Shown: positions 1 through 9,156, counted from the stretch's first letter. The stretch: DNA of 22,933 nucleotides from CAVRZY01 sp963725415 (GCA_963725415.1 CAVRZY010000010.1:1-22933); one strand, 5' to 3'. Notes: generated from the letters alone by a model not told the origin. Program-made: numbers and translations.

Positions 1-1137
1 GGTGGCCTTGACGATGTAGCCGAACAGTACGGTGCAGACAAAGCCGCCGAACTGGCCGGCGGTGTTCATCACGCCGGTGACCACGCCGGCGTGCCTGGCG
101 CCCACATCCAGGCAGATGGCCCAGGCGACCGGCAGCATCAGATCCATGATGCCGAAGCCCAAAGAGGAGAGCGCCACTACGGTGGTCTTATCATGGTTCA
201 GCGCCATGCCGAGGACCAGCAGGGCGGTCACAGCCAGGCTGGCGACGCCCAGCGAGCGGCGGCCCGCGCCCAGTCCCCAGCGGCGCACCAGGCGATCGCT
301 GGCGAATCCGCCGATGAGGTTGCCGACCATGCCCAGCAGAAAGGGCAGGGTGGCGAAGATGCCCATCTCCTTTTGGCTGAATCCGACGCCGCGGACCAGG
401 TAAGTGGGAAACCACGAGAAATAGAACCAGGGTCCCCAGACGTAGCAGCAGTACATGGCCACGATCAGCCAGAGCTGCCGGCTGCGCAAGAGCGATCTCC
501 AGGGCACGGCGGCGTGCAACGAAGTGGCGTGGGAGGGGCCGATCTCTTCCAACTCCTGTGCCGTGATACCCGGCTGCCGACGGCAGTCGTCACGAAACCA
601 GAACCACCAGGCGGCAGCCCAGACCAGGCCGACCAGGCCGAACATGAAGAACGCGGCCCGCCAGCCCAGCGCCGCCTGAATGGGGACCGCCAGCAGGGGA
701 GCCAGAGCGCCTCCAAAGCGGCTGGCGCCCCAGACGAAGCCCTGGGCGCGCGCCCGTTCGCGGCTGGGGAACCAGCGGGCGATGGCCCCGGAGGCGTTGG
801 GGTAGGCGCCGGCTTCCCCCGCTCCGAACAGGAATTGAGTCACCAGCAGACTGACGAAGCTTATGGCCGCCCCAGTCAGACAGGTGAAAGCCGACCACCA
901 GAGCACGATGCGGGTGAGGACTTTGCGTTGGCCGATGCGGTCACCCAGGGCGCCGGTGGGGATCTCGAACAAGCCATAAGCCAGGACGAATGCACCCAGG
1001 ACCCAGCCCCAAAGTTGGGGTGGGATCCCCAGTTCCTCTTGCATGCGGGGGCTGGCGACGGCGATGCACAGGCGATCCAGGAAGGTGATGGTGCCCAGGC
1101 TGGCCAGGAACAGCAGAACGATGTGGCGCTTTCTCAA
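1..1137 (-). CDS. MFS transporter, anion:cation symporter (ACS)-like, C-terminus cut by window edge
   Basis: The minus strand is open from a TTG at 1137 to the window edge, giving 379 residues without a stop. The protein starts LRKRHIVLLFLASLGTITFL and shows repeated hydrophobic helices. After helix 2 it has GALGDRIGQRK, the MFS loop 2-3 signature, and after it GAGEAGAYPNASG, typical of the ACS family (glucarate, galactonate and hexuronate transporters). A second GDRxGRR-like loop, FASDRLVRRWG, follows about helix 8. It is an inner-membrane symporter; the substrate is probably an organic or sugar acid, by family only. TTG is chosen because it lies 15 bases after the stop of the racemase-family gene, has GAGG about 7 bases upstream, and gives the usual short N-terminus. 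It is probably the last gene of an operon with the racemase and the glycosidase. The 3' end, perhaps 30-50 residues, is missing. Confidence 0.88.
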   Translation of the reverse strand, partial: MRKRHIVLLFLASLGTITFLDRLCIAVASPRMQEELGIPPQLWGWVLGAFVLAYGLFEIPTGALGDRIGQRKVLTRIVLWWSAFTCLTGAAISFVSLLVTQFLFGAGEAGAYPNASGAIARWFPSRERARAQGFVWGASRFGGALAPLLAVPIQAALGWRAAFFMFGLVGLVWAAAWWFWFRDDCRRQPGITAQELEEIGPSHATSLHAAVPWRSLLRSRQLWLIVAMYCCYVWGPWFYFSWFPTYLVRGVGFSQKEMGIFATLPFLLGMVGNLIGGFASDRLVRRWGLGAGRRSLGVASLAVTALLVLGMALNHDKTTVVALSSLGFGIMDLMLPVAWAICLDVGARHAGVVTGVMNTAGQFGGFVCTVLFGYIVKAT

Positions 1138-1152
1138 GCCGCGACCTCGTCG

Positions 1153-1833
1153 TCAGATGCGGGCGAGTCTGGCGGCCAACAGGACCTCGCGGGCGCGGCA
1201 GATGGCCGAGCCGGGGCTGGAGAGCACGGGCTTGGAGCGCGCCTCGGGCGGAATCCGCCCGACCACGCCGGCCATGGAGGCTTGAGCCAGCACCACCACG
1301 TCCACAGTGCCGATGAGCCGGACCAGCGCGGCCGTGACGATGTGGTCATGAGTCTCATTGTCGCCCGCGATCACCGCGTCGAAGGCCCCGTCGCAGAGGC
1401 ACGGTACCACCTCAATCAGGCGCGACTGAGCCGCGGCGGTCTCGCGCAGCAGAGCGACGGTGGGCTCCAGGGTGGTGGCCAGGGTGGCCATCACGCCGAT
1501 ACGAGCGCCTAGCCGCACGGCCTCCTCCGCCATGGCCTCGTCCACGCGCAGCACCGGAAAGTCGAAGACCTGGCGCGCCAGCGGCACGGCGGGGCCGATC
1601 GAAGAGCACGTCACCAGCACGGCGTCTGCGCCGGCCTCGCGCGCGTTCTGGATGAGCGCCAGCACACGCCGCACGGTGGCCCTTGCCAGGCCCTGCGCCG
1701 CGACGGTGTTCTTGATCAGACTCTCGTCCACCATGTGGAAGATCGCCACGTCGGGTATCGTCTGCTCGCACAGCTCTGAGAACATGGGGATCAGCACGTG
1801 GCTGGTGTGGAGCAGCGCCAAAGTCTGGGACAT
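1153..1833 (-). CDS. aspartate/glutamate racemase family protein
   Basis: The product is 226 residues, in the usual range for the Asp/Glu/hydantoin racemase superfamily. The N-half has the LLHTSHVLIP strand start and the VTCSSIGPAV motif, with the first catalytic-type Cys at residue 76. The mirror-image C-half has VVLAQASMAGVV and VLSSPGSA. The second Cys that true two-base racemases need is replaced by the AQAS stretch near residues 183-186, so this may be a decarboxylase, isomerase or single-base enzyme rather than a racemase. An in-frame upstream ATG at 1947 would add 38 residues that lie inside the glycosidase gene. The ATG at 1833 is preferred because AAAGGAG sits 6 bases before it. It lies between the glycosidase and the MFS gene, so a role in handling a small acid made from the sugar substrate is possible, but that is inference. 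Confidence 0.85.
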   Translation of the reverse strand: MSQTLALLHTSHVLIPMFSELCEQTIPDVAIFHMVDESLIKNTVAAQGLARATVRRVLALIQNAREAGADAVLVTCSSIGPAVPLARQVFDFPVLRVDEAMAEEAVRLGARIGVMATLATTLEPTVALLRETAAAQSRLIEVVPCLCDGAFDAVIAGDNETHDHIVTAALVRLIGTVDVVVLAQASMAGVVGRIPPEARSKPVLSSPGSAICRAREVLLAARLARI

Positions 1834-3631
1834 CAACGCTCCTTTCTGGGGCCCGCCGGACAAGCACGGCCCAATCGCGCGCAGGCTCTCTAGGCGCTTG
1901 GCCGATGGAGCGGAGGCCGCGGCCTTCGACCGCGCGGACCGTTCCATCCTGCAACTCGCCGCCCAAACGAGGATCGTACCACTTCACCTCGAAGGTCCCG
2001 CGGGTTCCGGCGAGGTTCAGTTCCGCAGTGCCACCATCCGGCAGGTAAATGGCGTAGACCTCGCCCTCCTGGGCGAATACGTAGTCGTTGGGCGCCGGCG
2101 TGAGTTCGTCGCGGTGGCGCATCCGCTGAAACGGCAGGTAGCGGGTGAAGAACTCGTGGGCGAAACGCATGAGGTCGAACAAGTGGTCGCGGCTGCGCCA
2201 GTCCTCGCAGTTCAGGTCGTCATTCGGGTAGCTATAAAAGAAAATCGTGCCGAAGCCGCCGGCCATGAGGTTGCCCCAGATGGAGAGCTTGCGCACCTTG
2301 TCGTGCCAGTAGTCCTCCTCGTCGCTGGCGACGCCGGGGTTTATCTCGATGAGGCCGGCCAGCCACTTGTGGCCGGCTTCGGCGGACCGGTCCAGCCACT
2401 TGATGGTTTCGGCGTGGGTGCTCTCGGGATCGTGCTGCATGGCGGTGCCGTCGAAGTTGGGGAACCCAAGGAGCCGGCCGTAGGTCTTATCGTCCGGGAT
2501 CAGCTCGGCTTTCCACTGCACGTACTCGATGGGATGCCGGTAGGGGTCGGTGGCTCGGAGGTCGTTGCAGATGTCTTTCACGTCCTGAGTGGTGAAGTAG
2601 CGCCAGCGGTCCATTTCCTCGTCGAGGTCCCAGATGAGGGCGTGGTGATGGGCGAAGCGGGCGACCAGCTCGCGGTAGTAGAGCTTGCGGAGCGTGCTCA
2701 GCTTGCCAAGGAGCTGTTCGTTCTCTTCCTCCTGGGTAATGACGATCAGTTGCAGCCCCAGGCGGTCCATGTGAGAGAAGACGATCTCCCACTGGGCCAG
2801 CTTGGAGACGTCGTAGCGGGCGCGCTCGTCGTAGCCGGTCCAGGGGTAGATCTCGCGCCCGTCACCGCCGATGTTCATGGTGAGGGAATAGAAGGTGTTC
2901 ATGCCCTTGCCGGCCAGGTAGTTGAGCGCGCCGATGATGCCCTTGCCCTGGCCTCCCTTCCAAGTGGGATCGCCGGTCCGCCAATCCTTGCCGTGGGGCT
3001 CGAAGTGGTGCAGGCCGTCGGGGAAAGGCATCCGCTTGGCCGCGGCGCCACGGTGGTCCACGGTGTTGTCGAATTCGTAGTAGGCGAGGAAGTTCTCGGG
3101 GCTCTGGGTCCCCACCATGATGAAATACTCCCCCGAGCCGGCGTAACGGGGGTAGTGCTCGCCCACGTAGCGCAGCATGCCGCGGGCGCGATGATCGCGC
3201 CCCTTCTTGTCGGTGGGACCGACCGTGAACGTGCCGGCCGCGCCATCGCAGGAAACCGGCTTGCCGGCGTTCGCCTCGCGGCTGACGGCGACATCGGGCC
3301 CGGCCCGGAAGGAGACGCGGTAGCTCCACTGGCCAGGCTCGTCCGGGACGAAGTGCACCCGCCACCTGTTTCCGGCGGTGGCGCCGGTCTCGGCGGCATT
3401 GCCGTCCGCCGCGAAATATCCAGGGACGAGGTAGCTCCTCGACCCCTTGGTGAACATGACGTTGAGACGGTAGTGGAGGAACGGGTTTGGGTTGGCCGTC
3501 TCGGAGCTGTCCGGCCCGTCGAAGGTGAGGGTGACATTGTGCCACTGTTTGAGCTCGCCGGTGAGGGTGACGCCAGGCAGAAGCTGGAGGAAACAGAACA
3601 GCGACGCCAGCGTGACCAACGGTCTAGTCAT
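1412..3631 (-). CDS. secreted DUF5060-domain glycoside hydrolase with C-terminal collagen-binding-like domain; 3' end anomalous
   Basis: From the ATG at 3631 there is a signal peptide (MTRPLVTLASLFCFLQLLPG), then a DUF5060 beta-sandwich at about residues 25-135, a clan-A-like TIM barrel at about 160-500 and a Collagen_bind_2-like domain at about 510-592. The barrel includes WDLDEEMDRW near 334-343 and LIEINPG near 427-433. The acid/base position, NE in most clan-A enzymes, reads DEE here. It probably cleaves a polysaccharide outside the cytoplasm; the substrate is unknown. An in-frame ATG at 3691 would give a longer N-terminus; neither start has a strong ribosome site. The recognisable protein ends at DWAVLVRR (about 1855), but the frame continues to 1412 through some 420 bases of the racemase gene as Arg/Gly/Ala-rich sequence without domain character. 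That tail is very probably not real (see findings). Confidence 0.8.
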   Translation of the reverse strand: MTRPLVTLASLFCFLQLLPGVTLTGELKQWHNVTLTFDGPDSSETANPNPFLHYRLNVMFTKGSRSYLVPGYFAADGNAAETGATAGNRWRVHFVPDEPGQWSYRVSFRAGPDVAVSREANAGKPVSCDGAAGTFTVGPTDKKGRDHRARGMLRYVGEHYPRYAGSGEYFIMVGTQSPENFLAYYEFDNTVDHRGAAAKRMPFPDGLHHFEPHGKDWRTGDPTWKGGQGKGIIGALNYLAGKGMNTFYSLTMNIGGDGREIYPWTGYDERARYDVSKLAQWEIVFSHMDRLGLQLIVITQEEENEQLLGKLSTLRKLYYRELVARFAHHHALIWDLDEEMDRWRYFTTQDVKDICNDLRATDPYRHPIEYVQWKAELIPDDKTYGRLLGFPNFDGTAMQHDPESTHAETIKWLDRSAEAGHKWLAGLIEINPGVASDEEDYWHDKVRKLSIWGNLMAGGFGTIFFYSYPNDDLNCEDWRSRDHLFDLMRFAHEFFTRYLPFQRMRHRDELTPAPNDYVFAQEGEVYAIYLPDGGTAELNLAGTRGTFEVKWYDPRLGGELQDGTVRAVEGRGLRSIGQAPREPARDWAVLVRRAPERSVDVPDFGAAPHQPRADPHVLRAVRADDTRRGDLPHGGRESDQEHRRGAGPGKGHRAACAGAHPERARGRRRRRAGDVLFDRPRRAAGAPGLRLSGAARGRGHGGGGRAARRSYRRDGHPGHHPGAHRRSAARDRRGSVAPD

Positions 3632-3877
3632 AAGGCTTGCTTTGAGAAGCAATCGGCGCAGCGTGTGGAGCCTCTCGTTTGGCAAACGCATCCGGTGAGG
3701 ATCATGCTAGCGGAATTCGGCGTAGCGAACAACGCCGGGAAACGTGGACCAGCCATGTTCCGTATCGTGAAACGCCCCTCGACGGAGTTTCAGTGAATTG
3801 TCATCCCCGGCGCGCCTTGGCGAACGGCTTGCCGTCCCGCTTTGCGGAACGCGCGGTCCGCTGTGCGCCGCATTCTT

Positions 3878-4023
3878 AATGCCTCAGAAGGTCTGAAAAA
3901 ATCGGAACACAGGCAAGAATGCCTGTGCCACGTTTCCGCAAGTCCTGTGTTTCGAGTGTGGCACGGACATTCATGTCTGTGTTTTCGTCGCCAAGCCAAT
4001 TTTCTCACGCCTTCTTAGGCATT
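3878..4023. repeat. nested inverted-repeat (REP/MITE-like) element in a divergent intergenic region
   Basis: The 447 bases between the divergent glycosidase genes hold no convincing gene. Outer arms lie at 3878-3891 and 4010-4023 (14 bases, 1 mismatch). Inner arms lie at 3906-3931 and 3958-3983 (26 bases, 4 mismatches). Each inner arm is itself a hairpin: CACAGGCA-AGAA-TGCCTGTG at 3908-3927, a perfect 8-bp stem, and CACGGACA-TTCA-TGTCTGTG at 3962-3981, with one G:U pair. Such palindrome pairs are typical of REP/BIME-like or non-autonomous mobile repeats. Any effect on the two flanking promoters is unknown. Confidence 0.6.
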
Positions 4024-4078
4024 GCGCGCATTCTGCGGGGGATGTTGACGAGGACGCGGTCAGAGTGGTAAGGTCACC

Positions 4079-5625
4079 GTGCATCAGATGGCAAACCTGC
4101 ATAAACCTGCCACCGCGGTCTCCCGCCGCACGCTTCCTTTCATTTTGCTCCTCACTCTGACCCAGTGGCCGGCCGCGGCCGCCGGCCTCCAGCAGCCTCC
4201 ACAGAAGGTCGAGCGCTGGGGGTTGTTCGAACTCGCCCTGCACGGCCCCAGCACCGGCAATCCCTTTCTCGAGGTTCAGTTCCGCGCCGAGTTCCGCTAC
4301 CAGCACCGCGCCATCGAGGTAGACGGCTTCTATGATGGCGACGGGGTGTATCGCGTCCGGTTCATGCCGGACACCCCCGGCGCCTGGACGTACACCACCC
4401 GTAGCAACAGCCCCGAGCTGGACAGCAAGACCGGCCAGTTCTCCTGCGTGCCGCCCTCGAAAGGCAACCACGGCCCGGTCAGGGTTCGGAACACCACTCA
4501 CTTCGGCTACGCCGACGGCACGCCCTACTTCCCGTTCGGGACCACCTGCTACGCCTGGGCGCACCAGGGCGAGGAACTGGAACAGCAGACCCTCAAGACC
4601 CTGCGCAGCGCGCCGTTCAACAAAATGCGCATGTGCGTTTTCCCGAAGGACTACGTGTATAACAAGAACGAGCCGCCGTTTTACGCCTTCGAGAGAAATG
4701 CCGCCGGTCAGAACGACTACGCGCGCTTCAACCCGCAATTCTTCCGGCATTTTGAAAAGCGCGTCCAGGACCTGCTGGAACTGGGCATCGAAGCAGACCT
4801 GATCCTGTTCCACCCCTACGACCGCTGGGGCTACGCCCGGATGCCGGCCGAGGCCGACGACCGCTATATGCGCTACGTGGTAGCCCGCCTGGCCGCCTTT
4901 CGCAATGTCTGGTGGTCGATGGCCAATGAGTACGACTTCATGAAGGAGAAGAAGATGGCCGACTGGGACCGCTTCTTCCGCATCGTGCAGGAGAGCGACC
5001 CGTACCAGCATCTTCGCTCCATCCACAACGGAACGGTGCTCTACGATCACAGCAAGCCGTGGGTGACGCACGTCAGCTTCCAGAGCTCGGAGCTGGAGAA
5101 AGCGCGGGAGCTGGCGGCCAATTACCGGAAGCCGGTGATCTACGACGAATGCAAGTACGAGGGGAACATCCCGCGGCGCTGGGGCAACATTTCGGCAGGC
5201 GAGCTGGTGCGGAGGTTCTGGCTGGGGACCGCTGGCCGGCGCTTACGTCGGCCACGGCGAGACTTATCTTGACCCCAACGACATCCTGTGGTGGTCCAAG
5301 GGAGGCGTGCTGCACGGCGAGAGCCCGCAGCGAATCGCGTTTCTGCGCAAGATCCTGGAAGAGGGACCCTCCGGAGGGGCTCGCCGGCTGGGCCTCCTAC
5401 TACCCCTCGGGCGGCAAAGAGGGAGAATATTACCTCTACTACTTCGACATTAACCAGCCCGCCGAGTACGAGTTCGATCTGCCCAAGACCGGCCCCTATC
5501 GCGCGGAAATCATCGATCCCTGGGAGATGACCATCACCCCGGTAACGGGGACGTTTGAAGGCAGGTTCAAGCTGAATCTCCCCGGAAGGCCGCACATGGC
5601 GGTGAGGATCCAGAGAGTGCAGTAG
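4079..5625 (+). pseudogene. secreted DUF5060/DUF5605-type glycoside hydrolase, broken by two frameshifts
   Basis: The first frame (4079-5272) encodes a signal peptide ending near PAAAAG (residue 36), a DUF5060 domain at about 40-125 and a clan-A TIM barrel. It shows a likely acid/base Glu in WWSMANEYDF (E284, codon at 4928) and a likely nucleophile in PVIYDECKYEG (E357). Near 5231 the coding frame moves by one base, continuing as LAGAYVGHGETYLDPNDI. Near 5368 it moves again to GWASYYPSGGKEGEYYLYYF and the C-terminal beta domain (DUF5605-like), ending at 5625. Removing one base at each place gives a continuous protein of about 514 residues. Start is GTG 4079, with AAGG 5 bases upstream; ATG 4088 is an alternative. 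It is paralogous in architecture to the minus-strand glycosidase. Whether the breaks are real or sequencing errors cannot be decided here. Confidence 0.8.
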
Positions 5626-5641
5626 CCGGCGCCGCCGGCGC

Positions 5642-5705
5642 TTGTCAAACTGGGGGAAAGCGAGTACAGTTTGTATTGACTAGAGCCCGTGACCCGGATG
5701 ACAAT
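5642..5705 (+). promoter_or_regulatory. possible sigma70-type promoter(s) for the TonB-dependent receptor
   Basis: Two overlapping candidates lie in the 189-base gap before the receptor. One is TTGTCA (5642-5647), a 17-base spacer and TACAGT (5665-5670). The other is TTGACT (5676-5681), an 18-base spacer and GACAAT (5700-5705). The match is by eye, and either would leave a leader of over 100 bases. Confidence 0.3.
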
Positions 5706-5814
5706 GAGGCCAGGGGTTTCTGTAGGAAGGCCTCTGGCTCCGAAGCACGGAGTTGAGGGACAGACAGGAATGAAGTAAGGTTAGAGATTCGGAGAACTGC
5801 ATGGGAGGATTGGC

Positions 5815-8800
5815 ATGCCAATCAAGAGATTGAGGTTGCGGCTGAGGATTTCAGCCGCAGTGTTGTCGCTGCTGACGCTGGCAGCGATTCTTGTCTCGAT
5901 GGTCCAACCGATGCCGGCTCAGGAGATCAGCGCCGGCATCACCGGCAGGATCACCGACCCGACCGGGGCCGCTATCGTGGGGGCCACGATCACGGCCAAA
6001 GACCTGCAACGCGGCACAGTCTGGCCCACCCAGACCAACGAGGAAGGTATCTTCGCTTTCCCGCGCATTCCGGTGGGCACCTACGAGATCAAGGTGGAGG
6101 CCAAGGGCTTTAAGACGGTCACGCAATCGGGCATCACTCTGGAGCTGAACCAGAGGGCGCGCCTGGATCTGAGGATGGAGCTGGGCACCGTCGCCGAGTC
6201 CGTCGAAGTCACCGGGGTTGCTCCACTGTTGAATACCGAAACGACGATTGTCGGTTCGACATTGACTGCGAACTCCATCATCAACACGCCGCTCATCACC
6301 CGCAACTTCATCATGTTGACGCTGCTGGCGCCGGGCGTGACCACCACCGACCCCTCCGCCTTCAACAGCGGCCAGCGAACGGGGGGCGGCCGGCCCTACG
6401 TCAACGGCAACCGCAAGGAGGCCAACAACTTCCTGCTGGACGGGATCGACAACAACCTGACCTCGGACAACCTGACGGCCTACCAGCCCAACCTGGACGC
6501 CATCCAGGAGGTCAAGATGATCACCAATAACGCCTCGGCCGAGTTCGGCAATTTCCAAGGCGGGGTGATCAACGTGAGCCTGAAGTCGGGCACCAACCAG
6601 TTCCACGGGACGGTGTTCGAGTTCTTCCGCAACGACAAGTTGAACGCCAACAACTGGAACCGCAACTGGTCGTTGCAGCCGGACCCCAAGACCGGCAAAT
6701 CGCCCCGCTCGCCCATCCGCTGGAATGAGTTCGGCGGCACCATCGGCGGGCCGGTGAAGCGCGACAAGATCTTCTTCTTCGGGGACTATCAGGCGATCCG
6801 GCGCTACACTCCCACGTCGATCGGCACCCGGACGCAGATGTCGGCGGCCTGGCGCAACGGAGACTTCTCGAACATGCTTCCGGCGCCTTACAGCATCCAG
6901 CTCTACGACCCGGCCACCACGGACGCCAACGGGAATCGGCAGCCGTTTCCCAACAACCAGATCCCGGCGGGGCGCCGGAACATCGTGGCGACGAACCTAT
7001 TCAACTCGCTGGACCTGTACCCGCTGCCCATGCGGCCCGACCTCCGAAACAACTACGATGTGGCCAGCAAGAGCCAATTACTAACCGACCAGTTCGACGG
7101 CAAGGCGGACGCCAAGCTGACCGACAAAGACGACTTGTCCGTCCGATATTCCTGGGGCCGGCAGGAGACCCCCAGCTTCAGCTCCTTCCCGCTGAACTTC
7201 CCCAGCTTCAACCACTCCCCGTTCAAGAACGGGGTGATCAACTGGACGCGCTCGCTCAGCCCCACCAAGGTGAACGAGCTGCGGATCGGCGTCAACCGGG
7301 TCATGCTGTGGAACGGAGGCCAGGACGGAGGGAAGGGCAACATCGCCGAGAAACTGGGCATCCAGAAGGGCAATGACCGCGGTCCAGGGTTGTTGTCATT
7401 GCAGGGCTGGACCTATGCCGGCGGCGTGGGCAGCGCCAACATCGGCACCCAGCAGAAGTTCCCTAACAACACCTTCCACTACGCGGACAACTTCAGCCTG
7501 ATGCGTGGCCGGCACATGATGAAGATGGGCGGCCAGTTGCTGCGGCAGCAGATGAACATCTTCTATGCCGGCAACAACGGCCGGACCGGCCTGATCAACT
7601 TCGACGGCCATTTCACCTCCAATCCCACCCCGCGCTCGACTGGGCTTCCCGAGGCCGACTTCTTCCTGGGCTATCCCAATCGGGTCGGACGCGGGCTGGA
7701 CACCGGAAGCTGGGGGCATCGCAAGAACATCCTGGGTTTCTATTTCCAGGATGACTGGCGCGTCACCGACGAGCTGACCCTGAACCTGGGCCTGCGCTGG
7801 GAGTACCACAGCCCGCTGATTGAGGTCAAGGACCGGCAGTCCAACTTCGAGCCCTTCACCGGCAAGCTGCTGCTGGCCGGCAAGGACGGCAACAGCCGGG
7901 CCCTGTACGAACCGTTCAAGAAGGACTTCCAGCCGCGGGTGGGCTTTGCCTGGACGCCCGCGGCGCTGGGCGGGAGGACCGTGGTCCGCGGGGCCTACAC
8001 CATCTCGTCGTTCATGGAAGGCACCGGGACCAACCTGCGGCTGCCCATGAACCCGCCGTTCAACGTGGAGTTCGAGATCATCCACGACAAGACCACGCCG
8101 GGCCAAACCACCGACCAGGGGTTGACGCTGGTCTCGGCGACGGACCCGTACAAAGGCAGCAATATCCGCTTGTGGGATCCGTTCGTGCGCCCGGCCAACG
8201 TGCAGCAGTGGAGCTTAATTCTGGAGCGGCAGTTCTCAAGCTCTATGGTGGCGACCCTGGGATATGTGGGCCAGCATGGCACGCACCTGATCGTGCCCAT
8301 GCCCTACTTCCAGAAGCGCCTGGTGGCGCCGGGGAAAGTGGAGGCCAGCCCCTACTTCGCGGGCAACCCGGCGGTGTCCCGGATCACCCAAATCTCGGGT
8401 ACCGAGGCCTGCGGCAACCAGCAGTACCATTCGCTGCAAGCTACTCTGCGCAAGCGCCTGACCAAGGGGTTGGAATACCAGCTCAACTACACCTTCTCGA
8501 AAGGCATGAGCGATGCCATCGGCTACTACGGCGAAGGCGGGCAGGCCGCTTCGCAGTCCGCCTACTGGCAGAACCTGTACGACCGGAAGGGCGAGTGGGG
8601 TCCGACGTACTTTGACGCCAAGCACATCTTTACAGGCGTGTACACCTACGAGTTGCCGTTCGGCCGCGGCCGGCAGTTGGGCTCCGATTGGGCCCCGGTG
8701 CTCAATGGAGTCCTGGGCGGCTGGCAGATCGGCGGGATTGTAACGCTGCGCAGCGGCTTCCCGCTCACCATTCAGGCCACCGACCGCTCCGGAACCACCT

Positions 8801-9156
8801 CCAGAGGCGCGCGGGCCGACCGCGTCGGCAACGGGGAAGGCCCCAAGCAAGTAGGGCAGTTCCCGAACACCTGGCTGGACCGCTCGGCGTTCAAGGAACC
8901 CGCTGCGGGGACGCTGGGCAACACCGGCATCGGCGTAGTCCGCGGGCCGGGCTGGAAGTCAACTGACCTGACCCTCTCGAAGTATTTCAGGGTTACGGAG
9001 AGCAAGCGGCTGGAGCTTCGGGCGGAGACTTTCAACCTGACCAACACGCCGCAGTTCAGCTCTCCCAACCGCAGCGCTTCCAGCGCGCTGTTCGGCGAAC
9101 TGACCGGGGCGCAGGGAGACCGGCAAGTTCAATTGGCGGTGAAGTTCTACTTCTGA
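5815..9156 (+). CDS. TonB-dependent receptor, Oar-like, with carboxypeptidase-regulatory-like domain
   Basis: This intact 1113-residue outer-membrane protein is of the kind greatly expanded in Acidobacteriota. It has an Arg-rich n-region and a hydrophobic signal peptide ending near PMPAQE (residue 36). A carboxypeptidase-regulatory-like/CNA-B-type domain follows at about 38-125 (GITGRITDPTGAAIVGATI through GTYEIKVEAKGF), with the plug at about 130-260 (RPYVNGNRKEANNFLLDGID). The rest is a long beta-barrel ending in VQLAVKFYF with the C-terminal Phe expected for BAM-dependent assembly. The ATG at 5815 has GGGAGG about 8 bases upstream. It probably imports, or binds for import, large oligosaccharides or other polymers using TonB energy. 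Its position behind a glycosidase gene supports glycan use but does not prove it. No SusD-like partner gene is in the window. Confidence 0.93.
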   Translation: MPIKRLRLRLRISAAVLSLLTLAAILVSMVQPMPAQEISAGITGRITDPTGAAIVGATITAKDLQRGTVWPTQTNEEGIFAFPRIPVGTYEIKVEAKGFKTVTQSGITLELNQRARLDLRMELGTVAESVEVTGVAPLLNTETTIVGSTLTANSIINTPLITRNFIMLTLLAPGVTTTDPSAFNSGQRTGGGRPYVNGNRKEANNFLLDGIDNNLTSDNLTAYQPNLDAIQEVKMITNNASAEFGNFQGGVINVSLKSGTNQFHGTVFEFFRNDKLNANNWNRNWSLQPDPKTGKSPRSPIRWNEFGGTIGGPVKRDKIFFFGDYQAIRRYTPTSIGTRTQMSAAWRNGDFSNMLPAPYSIQLYDPATTDANGNRQPFPNNQIPAGRRNIVATNLFNSLDLYPLPMRPDLRNNYDVASKSQLLTDQFDGKADAKLTDKDDLSVRYSWGRQETPSFSSFPLNFPSFNHSPFKNGVINWTRSLSPTKVNELRIGVNRVMLWNGGQDGGKGNIAEKLGIQKGNDRGPGLLSLQGWTYAGGVGSANIGTQQKFPNNTFHYADNFSLMRGRHMMKMGGQLLRQQMNIFYAGNNGRTGLINFDGHFTSNPTPRSTGLPEADFFLGYPNRVGRGLDTGSWGHRKNILGFYFQDDWRVTDELTLNLGLRWEYHSPLIEVKDRQSNFEPFTGKLLLAGKDGNSRALYEPFKKDFQPRVGFAWTPAALGGRTVVRGAYTISSFMEGTGTNLRLPMNPPFNVEFEIIHDKTTPGQTTDQGLTLVSATDPYKGSNIRLWDPFVRPANVQQWSLILERQFSSSMVATLGYVGQHGTHLIVPMPYFQKRLVAPGKVEASPYFAGNPAVSRITQISGTEACGNQQYHSLQATLRKRLTKGLEYQLNYTFSKGMSDAIGYYGEGGQAASQSAYWQNLYDRKGEWGPTYFDAKHIFTGVYTYELPFGRGRQLGSDWAPVLNGVLGGWQIGGIVTLRSGFPLTIQATDRSGTTSRGARADRVGNGEGPKQVGQFPNTWLDRSAFKEPAAGTLGNTGIGVVRGPGWKSTDLTLSKYFRVTESKRLELRAETFNLTNTPQFSSPNRSASSALFGELTGAQGDRQVQLAVKFYF

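Noticed and set aside
91..1512. 473-residue plus-strand frame
   Set aside because: It is antisense to the MFS and racemase-family genes; Gln/Gly/Ala-rich low-complexity product.
1460..3796. 778-residue open frame on the plus strand
   Set aside because: It is antisense to the glycosidase and racemase genes, rich in Val/Gly/Ala/Glu without domain structure, as expected for the mirror of a GC-rich coding strand.
4045..4074. TTGACG-N18-TAAGGT promoter just before the glycosidase at 4079
   Set aside because: It would start transcription at or after the GTG start codon, and AAGG there fits better as the ribosome site.
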